From positions 1 through 33,024 of the IMG/VR virus record IMGVR_UViG_3300034073_001260: a stretch of 33,024 nucleotides of DNA, one strand, 5' to 3'. This document shows, one piece after another, positions 1-6,511 of the stretch (within the stretch, counting starts at the first letter, position 1; every line of letters starts with the position of its first letter). Position numbers and translations under genes: made by a program. The stretch is from a virus. The notes under the pieces were generated by a model. The model worked only from the letters and a program-made list of their open reading frames with translations, was not told where the DNA came from and did no database searches.

Positions 1-477
1 CGGAAGTATCGTCAGGCGGCGCAACGTAAGGAGCGGAACATTGAGTTGGCGACTGCCGAGCATGACCGTATCCAGACATGGCTTGAATCTGCAAATAAGA
101 AGCACGAGGACGCAATGGCATTCTTTGCTGGACATCTGGAGGCATTCGCTAGGGCTGAACGCTTAGAAGGCCGGAAATCAGTGTCTGTCCCTGACGGGGT
201 AGTCAAGTCACGGGCCAAGGGTGTGTCGTTTGACGTGGACAAAGAAAGTTTCGTCAAGTGGGCACTGGAAGAGAATCCGGAACTGTTGCGAGTCTCGTAT
301 GCACCTGACATGACCATGATGAAGGAGTCCCTAGAAGTCGTCGGGCCGAATGTTGTGGATCCTCGTACGGGTGAGGCCGTTCCTGGTATCAGCGTGATAC
401 CGGAAAGCGTTTCGTTCACGATTGCTCCTGATCTTGACGCTGCGGATCTTGGGGAGGATGACGATGCTGACGAGTGA
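1..477 (+). CDS. Gam-like host nuclease inhibitor, 5' partial
   Basis: This looks like a member of the phage Mu Gam-like family, whose members bind DNA ends and shield them from host exonucleases. The frame is open to the left edge, so the true start lies outside the window; a TTG at 46 is only an internal candidate. The N-terminal part is charged and helical, as expected for the Gam coiled coil. It is followed by a W-x-E-S-A-N-K-K segment, the KSRAKG stretch and the family-like VVDPRTGEAVPG turn near the C-terminus. The tail is very acidic (EDDDADE). It overlaps the start of the Rad52-like gene, which fits a DNA-end protection plus annealing pair. The family call rests on pattern recognition of the whole sequence. 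Confidence 0.75.
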   Translation, partial: RKYRQAAQRKERNIELATAEHDRIQTWLESANKKHEDAMAFFAGHLEAFARAERLEGRKSVSVPDGVVKSRAKGVSFDVDKESFVKWALEENPELLRVSYAPDMTMMKESLEVVGPNVVDPRTGEAVPGISVIPESVSFTIAPDLDAADLGEDDDADE

Positions 478-1108
478 GCAGATCCAAGAGTTGTTGAAGC
501 CGCTTGACCGTTCACGGGTGAAGCAAGACGGCAAGGGTTTCAGTCACGTTGAGGCGTGGGATATCCGTAAGCGCATGAATCAGATCTTTGGTTTCGGTAA
601 CTGGAGTGCTGTGACTGATCAGATGAAACTGATCTACGAGCACGAGCGTGAGGGAGGCAAGCCGCGATACGACATTGCCTATCGCGCACGTTGCACAGTG
701 ACGTTGCATGACACTGGAGTCTCGTATTCTGAGTGGGCTGCGGGTGACGCGAGCAACTACCCGTCACGAGGTGATGCTCATGATCAGGCAATCAAGACTG
801 CTGAGTCACAAGCGTTCAAGCGAGCGTGCGTCAATCTAGGTGACCAGTTCGGACTATCGCTGTACAAGGATGGGAGCCTGGAGGCAACTGTTGGTGAGGT
901 CATCGGGCAGGTTCACGCCGATGCTGGGAACGTACAGGCATGGTCTGACACCCTGGAGGCTGTTGGATCCTGGGAGGCACTGGCAGTGCTCGCGGCGGAG
1001 ATCGCTGGTGCTGACATCTCTCAAGCAGATAAGCAGCACCTACGTGGGATCTACGGTGCGGCTAGGACGCGCCTAGAAGCCCTACACGGCCCGGAAAGTG
1101 TGGGATAG
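464..1108 (+). CDS. Rad52-like single-strand annealing protein
   Basis: The 214-residue product resembles the Rad52/22 family of phage recombinases, which anneal complementary single strands during recombination-dependent replication. Seen are an N-terminal 'SEQIQELLKPLDRSRV' segment, an FGFGNWS motif and the conserved end of the Rad52 fold, KRACVNLGDQFGLSLYKDG. The open frame reaches upstream to 422, but ATG 464 is chosen because GGGGAGG at 451-457 sits at the right distance. The start lies inside the end of the Gam-like gene, so the two are probably translationally coupled. The last 70 residues are variable, as usual for these proteins, and may serve for partner binding. Confidence 0.85.
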   Translation: MLTSEQIQELLKPLDRSRVKQDGKGFSHVEAWDIRKRMNQIFGFGNWSAVTDQMKLIYEHEREGGKPRYDIAYRARCTVTLHDTGVSYSEWAAGDASNYPSRGDAHDQAIKTAESQAFKRACVNLGDQFGLSLYKDGSLEATVGEVIGQVHADAGNVQAWSDTLEAVGSWEALAVLAAEIAGADISQADKQHLRGIYGAARTRLEALHGPESVG

Positions 1109-1164
1109 GGTTACCGGACTCGGTTGGCCCTTTGTGGCCTTAGAAACGCTCTGAGGGGAGCAAG

Positions 1165-1869
1165 GTGAGCATTCATGTGCTGGCCCCGATCCTGAGGGAT
1201 CGTACGTATGACGGCAAGAAGAAACTGATCCTGTTGGCTATCGCCGACATGGTGGACGCTGACGGTGTTGGGTTTGCTTCGTATCGGCAGATCCAACAGG
1301 TCACGGATGTGAGCACGACGTATCTGACTCAGTGCATCCGTGAGTTCGTTGAAGATGGACGGCTAGAGATTCTCCGTAAGGGCACTGGCCCTGGCACTGC
1401 AACGGTGTATCGGGTGTTGTTGTCCTGGAGCACTCAACTATCCAACTCAGTTGCACAGTCAGATGAGGAGCAACTATCCAACTCAGTTGCACCGAACTAT
1501 CCAACTCTGACGCAGAACTATCCAACTCCAGCCTCTAATCCTCCGTCCTATACCTCCTTAGATACATCCTCCGTCCATGTTACGTCGCCTGACGGCTCCG
1601 CCCCGAATGCTGGGCAGGTCATGAAGGCGTATTTGGAGCAGGTGAATGTTCGACCACCTGAACGTGTTGTTGGTCATCTGGCACGAGAGACGCGGCTGTT
1701 GATTGAGCAAGGCTTCAACCCTGACGTGGTGTTGGCGGCTTTGTTGGCGATCAATGAGAAGGGGCTGCATCCTTCAACTTTGGCAAGCGAAGTGAATGCG
1801 TTGTTGAACTCACGCCCGAAGCATGGTGGAGCGGGCCTGTATGTGGATGTTGCGCAGGGTCGGGCATGA
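1165..1869 (+). CDS. Winged-helix replication initiator-like protein
   Basis: The 234-residue protein begins with a winged-helix DNA-binding domain (about residues 1-85) with the pattern seen in phage replication initiators and replisome organisers: a 'SYRQIQQVTDVSTTYLTQCIREFVEDGRLE' helix-turn-helix followed by a wing. A low-complexity Ser/Asn/Pro linker (about residues 88-150) is encoded by an array of direct DNA repeats, described separately. A small helical C-terminal domain follows. Start GTG 1165 has GAGGGGAG just upstream. The next gene overlaps by 4 bases. Domain order plus internal repeats recalls lambda O, where the initiator binds iterons inside its own gene; that functional parallel is inferred. 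Confidence 0.7.
   Translation: MSIHVLAPILRDRTYDGKKKLILLAIADMVDADGVGFASYRQIQQVTDVSTTYLTQCIREFVEDGRLEILRKGTGPGTATVYRVLLSWSTQLSNSVAQSDEEQLSNSVAPNYPTLTQNYPTPASNPPSYTSLDTSSVHVTSPDGSAPNAGQVMKAYLEQVNVRPPERVVGHLARETRLLIEQGFNPDVVLAALLAINEKGLHPSTLASEVNALLNSRPKHGGAGLYVDVAQGRA
1436..1528 (+). repeat. Four 13-bp direct repeats inside the initiator gene (candidate iterons)
   Basis: AACTATCCAACTC occurs exactly four times, at 1436-1448, 1472-1484, 1495-1507 and 1516-1528. The first two copies are embedded in a longer identical stretch that includes the palindrome CAACTCAGTTG. Copies 1 and 2 are read as Q-L-S-N-S, whereas copies 3 and 4 are read in another codon phase as N-Y-P-T. The DNA is therefore conserved although the protein is not, pointing to selection on the DNA as a binding site. 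A pyrimidine-rich stretch on this strand follows. The likely role is the replication origin recognised by the surrounding gene's product. Confidence 0.7.
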
Positions 1870-2198
1870 CCCCTCAGGAGGCAGCGTTGGTGTTGGCAAA
1901 GATCAGCACCTTGGATTCGCGGATCAATGCGGCGAGCCCTGAGACTGCTAGGGCGAGGGCTGAGGCATGGGCTGAGGTGCTTGACCGTAGCATGACAATG
2001 GAGTGGGCTATTGCTCATGTCTTGGATCACTACCGGACGAAACGTGATGTGGTTATGCCAGCGGATCTGAATGTTGCGTGGCGAGGCGAACGGGACAGGC
2101 AGTTGGGCAGCATGACGATGTTGGCGTTGGACTCTGTTCCTGGAGTTCCGATGCCTGAATCTGTGAAGCGGTTGTGGCTTGAGATACTGGACAAGTGA
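1866..2198 (+). CDS. Small helical protein downstream of initiator (helicase-loader position)
   Basis: The 110-residue product is almost entirely helical, starting MTPQEAALVLAKISTLDSR. It carries a W-A-x-x-L pattern and a 'MPADLNVAWRGERD' segment typical of small proteins encoded just after initiators in actinophages. By position it may load or regulate the replicative helicase. No ATPase motif is visible, so this is inferred from context only. It overlaps the preceding gene by 4 bases (ATGA), indicating translational coupling. Confidence 0.65.
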   Translation: MTPQEAALVLAKISTLDSRINAASPETARARAEAWAEVLDRSMTMEWAIAHVLDHYRTKRDVVMPADLNVAWRGERDRQLGSMTMLALDSVPGVPMPESVKRLWLEILDK

Positions 2199-2302
2199 TC
2201 GAATGCGATATGTGCGATGAGCGTTTTGAGCCTGTCCGTTTTCGGTGGAAATGTCCGCATTGTGGTTTCAAGGCTTCGTGTTGTGAGGGTGAACCTCAGT
2301 GA
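2195..2302 (+). CDS. Zinc-ribbon microprotein (35 aa)
   Basis: The GTG start overlaps the preceding stop (GTGA) and the stop overlaps the next start in the same manner. The peptide has two Cys pairs, C-D-M-C and C-P-H-C, spaced as in a zinc ribbon, and then a C-C pair near its end. It is only 35 residues long. The four-Cys pattern and the coupled overlaps on both sides support a real gene. Function unknown; such ribbons bind nucleic acid or proteins. Confidence 0.6.
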   Translation: MIECDMCDERFEPVRFRWKCPHCGFKASCCEGEPQ

Positions 2303-2391
2303 AAGGCGACTGGAAGTGCAACGTGTGTGGTGAGACTGGCAAAGGTGGAGCGGCAGGTTTCTACGCTCATTACGCTAGGCATGATTCGTGA
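2299..2391 (+). CDS. C2H2-like zinc microprotein (30 aa)
   Basis: A 30-residue peptide with C-N-V-C followed after 14 residues by H-Y-A-R-H, a C2H2-type zinc-binding arrangement. It is coupled by GTGA overlaps to the zinc ribbon before it and the HNH gene after it. The compact motif and overlap structure argue for translation. Function is unknown; nucleic acid binding is the default guess. Confidence 0.55.
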   Translation: MKGDWKCNVCGETGKGGAAGFYAHYARHDS

Positions 2392-2726
2392 GGATGCCGC
2401 AGGGCACGGTAGCGGCTGTGCATAACAGGTCAGGGCATCGGTGTGAGCGTTGTGGAGCGAGTGAATCGTTAGCCTGGAGCCTGCATCACCGTAGGCCGCG
2501 TGGCATGGGTGGATCAAAAGATCCGGCAACTAATAGCCCGTCGAATGTGTTGTTGTTGTGTGGCTCTGGGACTACTGGCTGTCATGGTTGGGTGGAGTCT
2601 CATCGGGCTGAGGCGTACGACCTGGGACTGTTAGTGCATAAGTGGCAGAGACCTGATGATGTTCCGGCAAAGTTGTGGCATGGAACGTTCATGTTGGATG
2701 AGGAGGGCGGTATGCAAGCATGTTAG
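2388..2726 (+). CDS. HNH endonuclease
   Basis: The 112-residue protein has a C-E-R-C knuckle near residue 22, the catalytic HH in 'LHHRRPRGMGG', an Asn in SPSNVLLLC and a later C-H-G-W-V-E-S-H segment, giving the full HNH (beta-beta-alpha metal) signature. Free-standing HNH nucleases act in phage DNA processing, packaging or homing. It lies between zinc microproteins and a RusA-like resolvase rather than next to the terminase, so a recombination or DNA processing role is more likely. GTG start, 4-base overlap with the previous gene. Confidence 0.85.
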   Translation: MRMPQGTVAAVHNRSGHRCERCGASESLAWSLHHRRPRGMGGSKDPATNSPSNVLLLCGSGTTGCHGWVESHRAEAYDLGLLVHKWQRPDDVPAKLWHGTFMLDEEGGMQAC

Positions 2727-2735
2727 GGTGTCGGA

Positions 2736-3098
2736 GTGGACTGGATCCTGTCGTTTCCGAAGAAGCCACTGAACACGAATGCAGAGCGCAGAGGGAACAG
2801 ATTCGGTAGGGCAGATCACGTGAAGGAGTGGAGGGGAGCGTTTTATTGGCTCGCTAAGAAAGAAAAAATCCCACGCATGAAGTGGATCAATGTAACGGCG
2901 CAACCGTTTCAAGCACGAGGACGGTTGGCAGACACGGCAGCATGTAACCCGTCTGTGAAGGCCGCGATTGATGGGCTCGTAGATGCAGGGATTGTTCCTG
3001 ACGACACTGGGGAATACGTGCGTAAGATCACGTTTCTACCAGTGCAGAGGGGTGCAGATCAGTTGACACTAATCATTCAAGGAGAACCACATGCCTAG
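2736..3098 (+). CDS. RusA-like Holliday junction resolvase
   Basis: The 120-residue length fits RusA, a dimeric enzyme that cuts four-way DNA junctions. The core reads 'GRLADTAACNPSVKAAIDGL' followed by VDAGIVPDD, placing acidic residues (LAD, IDG, PDD) where RusA has its metal-binding aspartates. In many RusA proteins the first motif is R-x-D-x-D-N; here it is A-D-T-A-A-C-N, so one acidic residue seems replaced. Start GTG 2736 is nine bases after the HNH stop. Together with the Gam-like and Rad52-like genes it completes a recombination set. Confidence 0.75.
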   Translation: MDWILSFPKKPLNTNAERRGNRFGRADHVKEWRGAFYWLAKKEKIPRMKWINVTAQPFQARGRLADTAACNPSVKAAIDGLVDAGIVPDDTGEYVRKITFLPVQRGADQLTLIIQGEPHA

Positions 3099-3393
3099 AC
3101 CACTACGTCAGCCAACAGATGTTGAGAAGGCTGAATTGGACATCATCGCTGACATCAATCAGACGATTGTGAAAAACATTGATCGGAATAAGAAGTTGTC
3201 GCAAGACCGTCGTGAGCGAGTTCAGTCGTTGATTGAGCGTGGCTGGTCAATGTATGGAATTGCTTTGAACACTGGGATCACTCCGAACACTGTGAAGAGG
3301 ATCTTGTCGGAGAAGCCGCAGCCAAAGACTCTCATGCAGGTGTTTGCGGAAGAAGAAGTCATGGTGGACGAAAGCGTTGCCAGTGCAGGTTGA
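3091..3393 (+). CDS. Helix-turn-helix protein
   Basis: The 100-residue protein has a charged helical N-terminal half and a clear helix-turn-helix: RRERVQSLIERGWSMYGIA, then LNTGITPNTVKRILS, resembling resolvase/RNA polymerase sigma-type HTH motifs. It overlaps the RusA-like gene by 8 bases and has GGAG ahead of ATG 3091. It could be a regulator of this operon or a DNA-binding partner of the downstream ParB-like genes; the sequence does not decide. Confidence 0.6.
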   Translation: MPRPLRQPTDVEKAELDIIADINQTIVKNIDRNKKLSQDRRERVQSLIERGWSMYGIALNTGITPNTVKRILSEKPQPKTLMQVFAEEEVMVDESVASAG

Positions 3394-3847
3394 GATGATG
3401 TCGTTGCATTCCCTGGAGTTAGATCCTGAGAATGCGCGGAAGCATTCCCCAAGAAACATTGAAGCAATCAGTGGGAGTCTCGTAACGTTTGGGCAGCGTA
3501 AGCCTATTGTCTTGTGGGGCAATGTTGTGATTGCAGGTAACGGAACTGTGGTGGCGGCGAGAGAACTTGGCTGGAAAGAAATAGCCGCTGTTCGGTGTCC
3601 TCCGTCATGGACGTATGAACAGGCACGAGCATTCTCGCTGGCAGATAACCGGACTGCTGAGTTGGCTGACTGGGATCCTGACCTGTTGGCTGCTCAGTTA
3701 GTTGATCTGGACGCTGTGGGTTTCGAAGTAGGGGACTGGGGTTTCGATCCGCTTGTGCCGCCGTTGGATCCGGAGCCTGAAGAGGACAGACCAGGCAAGC
3801 CTGTGACGTGTCCTGATTGTGGATTAGAGTTCATACCGAATAACTAG
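3344..3847 (+). CDS. ParB/sulfiredoxin-fold nuclease-like protein, first copy
   Basis: Residues about 18-110 show the ParB N-terminal pattern: SLELDPENARKHSPRN, then GQRKPIV, the AGNGTVVAARELGW box and SLADNRTAELADWD. Phage proteins of this type are usually not partition proteins; many occur with DNA modification genes and some are nucleases or kinases of this fold. A C-P-D-C-G knuckle closes the protein. The start is uncertain: TTG 3344 gives the longest product but overlaps the HTH gene by 50 bases, while GTG 3383 or ATG 3395 would give a shorter one that keeps the whole domain. A second paralogue follows at once. Confidence 0.75.
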   Translation: MRKKKSWWTKALPVQVEMMSLHSLELDPENARKHSPRNIEAISGSLVTFGQRKPIVLWGNVVIAGNGTVVAARELGWKEIAAVRCPPSWTYEQARAFSLADNRTAELADWDPDLLAAQLVDLDAVGFEVGDWGFDPLVPPLDPEPEEDRPGKPVTCPDCGLEFIPNN

Positions 3848-3855
3848 GAGGGGCC

Positions 3856-4464
3856 ATGGGAGAGAAATTCAACGCGATGAATGTGGAATCCGTGAAAATG
3901 GATTCGCTAAAAATTGATGATCGCAACGCCCGTAAAGGCAACATCTCCGCAATCGTTGAGAGCCTGGAAGAGTTCGGGCAGCACCGTCCAATCGTGGCGC
4001 AGCGTAAGACGAAAAAGATCATTGCGGGTAATCACATGTTCCGTGCGGCTCAAGCACTGGGCTGGGATACGATCAACGTTTATTGGGTAGATGACGATGA
4101 CACCACAGCGATTCGACGTAGCCTCGCGGATAACGCGACAGGTAATCTCGCTACGTGGGATGAGGATGTACTTGCAGAACTGTTGTCAGAAACTGGATCA
4201 GTTCCGGGTATTGATGAGTCGTTGTTGCAGAAGTTGACAGAAGTCCTAGACAAAGAAGTTCACGAGAAGCCGATCTTTCCGATTGTTGCCCGTGTGAATG
4301 AGAAATACGATTTCGTAATCGTTGTGGCGAAGAGTGAAATTGACACTGTGTGGATGTACGAGAAGTTCGGACTGAGAACAGAACAATCGTACAAAGGGCC
4401 AAAGACTGCACGTAGTCACGTTGTGACTGTTGAGAGATTGCAGGAGTTATGGAAGAACTCGTAA
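3856..4464 (+). CDS. ParB/sulfiredoxin-fold protein, second copy
   Basis: The 202-residue protein repeats the ParB-type domain (DDRNARKGN, GQHRPIV, AGNHMFRAAQALGW, SLADNATGNLATWDED). It then adds a C-terminal domain beginning KPIFPIVARVNEKYDFVIVV and ending in a Y-K-G...V-V-T-V-E-R-L-Q-E-L-W helix. That second domain is typical of phage ParB-like proteins found beside base-modification enzymes. A strong GGAGG lies 5 bases before ATG 3856. It overlaps the glycosyltransferase gene by 16 bases. The tandem arrangement suggests duplication and specialisation. Confidence 0.8.
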   Translation: MGEKFNAMNVESVKMDSLKIDDRNARKGNISAIVESLEEFGQHRPIVAQRKTKKIIAGNHMFRAAQALGWDTINVYWVDDDDTTAIRRSLADNATGNLATWDEDVLAELLSETGSVPGIDESLLQKLTEVLDKEVHEKPIFPIVARVNEKYDFVIVVAKSEIDTVWMYEKFGLRTEQSYKGPKTARSHVVTVERLQELWKNS

Positions 4465-5189
4465 AGGTCATATGTCCGTCGTCTAAGCGTGCGGACAGGG
4501 TGATGACTAAGGATGTTGTTCCGAATATGGCTATTTGTGTGCCTAAGTCCGAAGAGGCGGAATACAGAGAGCATAATCCTGACAACGAAATAATCGTTCA
4601 TCCCGATGAGATCAAGGGCTTGCCTTTGAAGCGTCAATGGATCTATGAGACGTTCGGCGACATTTTCATGCTGGATGATGACATCGCTTACATGAGGGAT
4701 TGGACGTGTCCTCCTGGGAAGAATGAAACGCATCCCCCTGAGGTGGCATACGAGTTGATTCAACGTCTCGCATTCATGGCGAAAGAGATGGGTGCGTACC
4801 TGTTTGGTTTCAATCATCTCGTGCGGCCCATGTTCGTCCATCCCCAACAGCCGTACACGTTGACGGGTTTCATCCCTGGTCATTCGATGGGCCTGTTCAA
4901 AGGCTCGAAACTGTATTGGCATAAACGCGCTACGACTGTGTGCGACTACTGGATTTCATCGTTGAATGCATACCACCACCGTTACGTTTTGAAGGATCTG
5001 CATTACGGTTTCCTCCAGACAAAGACGTTCAAAGGTTCGGGAGGTCAGGCACAGCATCGCAATATGCAAGTTGAGGTGGATGCGACTAATTTTTTGAAGG
5101 AGTATTTCGGTGACGCTATCCGTAATAAGGGAGAAACTGCGGTGAAGAGATCTCACGAAGCAATGCGCTACCTAGCGTTGCCGTACTGA
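4449..5189 (+). CDS. TET-associated-type glycosyltransferase (candidate DNA base glycosyltransferase)
   Basis: The 246-residue protein begins KVICPSSKRADRV, followed by AICVPKSEEAEYRE and a 'LKRQWIYETFGDIFMLDDDI' block. The DDD triplet is the metal/nucleotide-sugar site of a GT-A fold. This combination matches the TAGT family described in bioinformatic work on phage and eukaryotic base hypermodification, whose members are predicted to glucosylate hydroxymethylated pyrimidines. It follows two ParB-like genes, a recurring neighbourhood for such enzymes. No TET/JBP or hydroxymethylase gene is in the window, so the substrate could be generated by a gene outside it. The family call is from motif memory. 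Confidence 0.65.
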   Translation: MEELVKVICPSSKRADRVMTKDVVPNMAICVPKSEEAEYREHNPDNEIIVHPDEIKGLPLKRQWIYETFGDIFMLDDDIAYMRDWTCPPGKNETHPPEVAYELIQRLAFMAKEMGAYLFGFNHLVRPMFVHPQQPYTLTGFIPGHSMGLFKGSKLYWHKRATTVCDYWISSLNAYHHRYVLKDLHYGFLQTKTFKGSGGQAQHRNMQVEVDATNFLKEYFGDAIRNKGETAVKRSHEAMRYLALPY

Positions 5190-5190
5190 C

Positions 5191-5391
5191 ATGAAAGTGG
5201 AAGTCAAAGAAGTCGCGTTTGTTTCCGCTGGAGATGGTGGTACACGCCCGGTGTGGATGTGGGCTATCTCAGTAGATGGTGACTGGTATGAGGCTTATCG
5301 TGATGAAGAAACGGCGCGAGAAAAGGCCCAAAGATACTTGATGCTAGGGGATCTGCTCGCTACAATGAAGGAGACACAAACGACAGATTGA
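5191..5391 (+). CDS. Hypothetical protein (66 aa)
   Basis: A 66-residue beta/alpha protein with a 'WMWAISVDGDWYEAYRDEETAREKAQRYL' core: an aromatic strand pair followed by a charged helix, a layout common in small phage proteins. It starts two bases after the glycosyltransferase stop and ends in the leader of the next gene, so it belongs to the same operon. Not recognised. Confidence 0.6.
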   Translation: MKVEVKEVAFVSAGDGGTRPVWMWAISVDGDWYEAYRDEETAREKAQRYLMLGDLLATMKETQTTD

Positions 5392-5399
5392 GGGGATTC

Positions 5400-6017
5400 A
5401 TGACAACGCAACGCAGCAACCAAATACCACCTACCGTCCACGGATACGAGTGGGCCGAAGTAGTCTCAGCGATGCAGAAGTGCATCCGTAGAGGGCTTGA
5501 AGAAGATGCCCTTTATTGGGCCAGCGAACTAGACAAATCCGGGTACGGGCAACACGTGTGGCGGCGGCTACTCATCATCACAAGTGAAGACGTTGGCCTA
5601 GCAGAACCTCACATCCCAGCACAGATCCGTGCGTTGTATGACAACTGGCTAGACTTCAAGAAAGCCAAAAAATCGGCAGAGAATATGTTCATTGTTCATG
5701 CAGTTATGCTCCTGGCACGAGCGAAGAAATCACGGGCAGTGGACAACGCCCTCGTAATGAATTACCTGGAGCAACCGGAGTGGCGGGAAGTTCCCGACGT
5801 TGCCGTTGACAAACACACACTCCGAGGTAAGCGCATGGGCCGTGGTTTCCAACACTTCATAGACGAGGGATCCAAGGTCACGAATGAGGACACGTCAATA
5901 CACGACCCCTACAAGGAACGTGCGTACGCGATATTCCTCAGGACAGAGAAACGCCTACGGCGAGAGACCGAACCTCAAGCATCTGTCGTGACGGATCAGA
6001 CGGCACTATTCGCCTAG
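5400..6017 (+). CDS. MgsA/RarA C-terminal-domain-like protein
   Basis: The 205-residue product resembles the C-terminal region of the MgsA/RarA family of AAA+ replication-fork proteins without their ATPase part. The clearest segments are ALYWASELDKSG, 'WRRLLIITSEDVGLAEP' and the later D-K-H-T-L-R-G-K-R-M-G-R-G. In the full-length family this part mediates oligomerisation and SSB or fork contacts. ATG 5400 is preferred to TTG 5388 because an AGGGG tract lies just before it. It closes the replication/modification block; the role at phage forks is inferred. Confidence 0.65.
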   Translation: MTTQRSNQIPPTVHGYEWAEVVSAMQKCIRRGLEEDALYWASELDKSGYGQHVWRRLLIITSEDVGLAEPHIPAQIRALYDNWLDFKKAKKSAENMFIVHAVMLLARAKKSRAVDNALVMNYLEQPEWREVPDVAVDKHTLRGKRMGRGFQHFIDEGSKVTNEDTSIHDPYKERAYAIFLRTEKRLRRETEPQASVVTDQTALFA

Positions 6018-6036
6018 CACTTACGCACCCGTCATG

Positions 6037-6049
6037 TAACATCACCCGT
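6037..6049 (+). promoter_or_regulatory. -10 box of a likely leaderless terminase transcript
   Basis: TAACAT at 6037-6042 is followed by seven bases and then the terminase small subunit ATG. No Shine-Dalgarno sequence is present. This is the geometry of leaderless transcription in Actinobacteria, where the start codon is at or near the transcript's first base. No good -35 box is seen. Confidence 0.45.
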
Positions 6050-6511
6050 ATGGCTAAGACCAAACTAACCCCCGACCGTCAAGCCCGAATCACCGAAGCG
6101 TTAGCGCAAGGCAACTACATCGAAACAGCCGCACGCTACTCAGGCGTATCACCACAAGTGTTCTACAAGTGGATGAGCAGAGGAAATGAAGAACGCCAAC
6201 GCATAGGAGACGGCGCAGATCCAACACCGGGGGAGGAGATCTACGTGGAGTTCGTGGAGGCAGTAGAAAAGGCCCGGTCGCAAGCAGAAATGCGGAACGT
6301 CGGCCTGATACAGAAAGCCGCCGTGGACGGCACATGGCAAGCCGCAGCCTGGTATCTGGAGAGGTCGTATCCGAAGCGGTGGGGCCGCAGTGACAGGGTG
6401 GAGCACACGGGTGCTGATGGTGGCCCGGTAGAGGTGTCTGTGAGTATGGATGACCTGGAGGCTAAGGTCAGCGAAGTGCTCCGTCATAGGGGCGTAGATC
6501 AGGAGTCGTAG
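6050..6511 (+). CDS. terS: Terminase small subunit
   Basis: The 153-residue protein starts with a resolvase-like helix-turn-helix (RITEALAQGNYIETAARYSGVSPQVFYKWMSRG) that would bind the packaging site. A helical oligomerisation segment (VEAVEKARSQAEMRNVGLIQKAA) and the hallmark 'WQAAAWYLERSYPKRWGRSD' follow. This order is typical of small terminases that form the DNA-recognition ring. The stop shares one base with the large subunit start. It lacks a ribosome binding site and appears leaderless. Confidence 0.88.
   Translation: MAKTKLTPDRQARITEALAQGNYIETAARYSGVSPQVFYKWMSRGNEERQRIGDGADPTPGEEIYVEFVEAVEKARSQAEMRNVGLIQKAAVDGTWQAAAWYLERSYPKRWGRSDRVEHTGADGGPVEVSVSMDDLEAKVSEVLRHRGVDQES

Noticed and set aside
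1436-1528. The 13-bp repeats as a CRISPR array
   Set aside because: Repeats are too short, spacing is irregular and they lie in a coding region; iterons fit better.
3344-4464. ParB-like genes as a plasmid-type partition system
   Set aside because: No ParA gene or parS-like repeats are seen, and the gene context with a glycosyltransferase fits a modification-linked role better.
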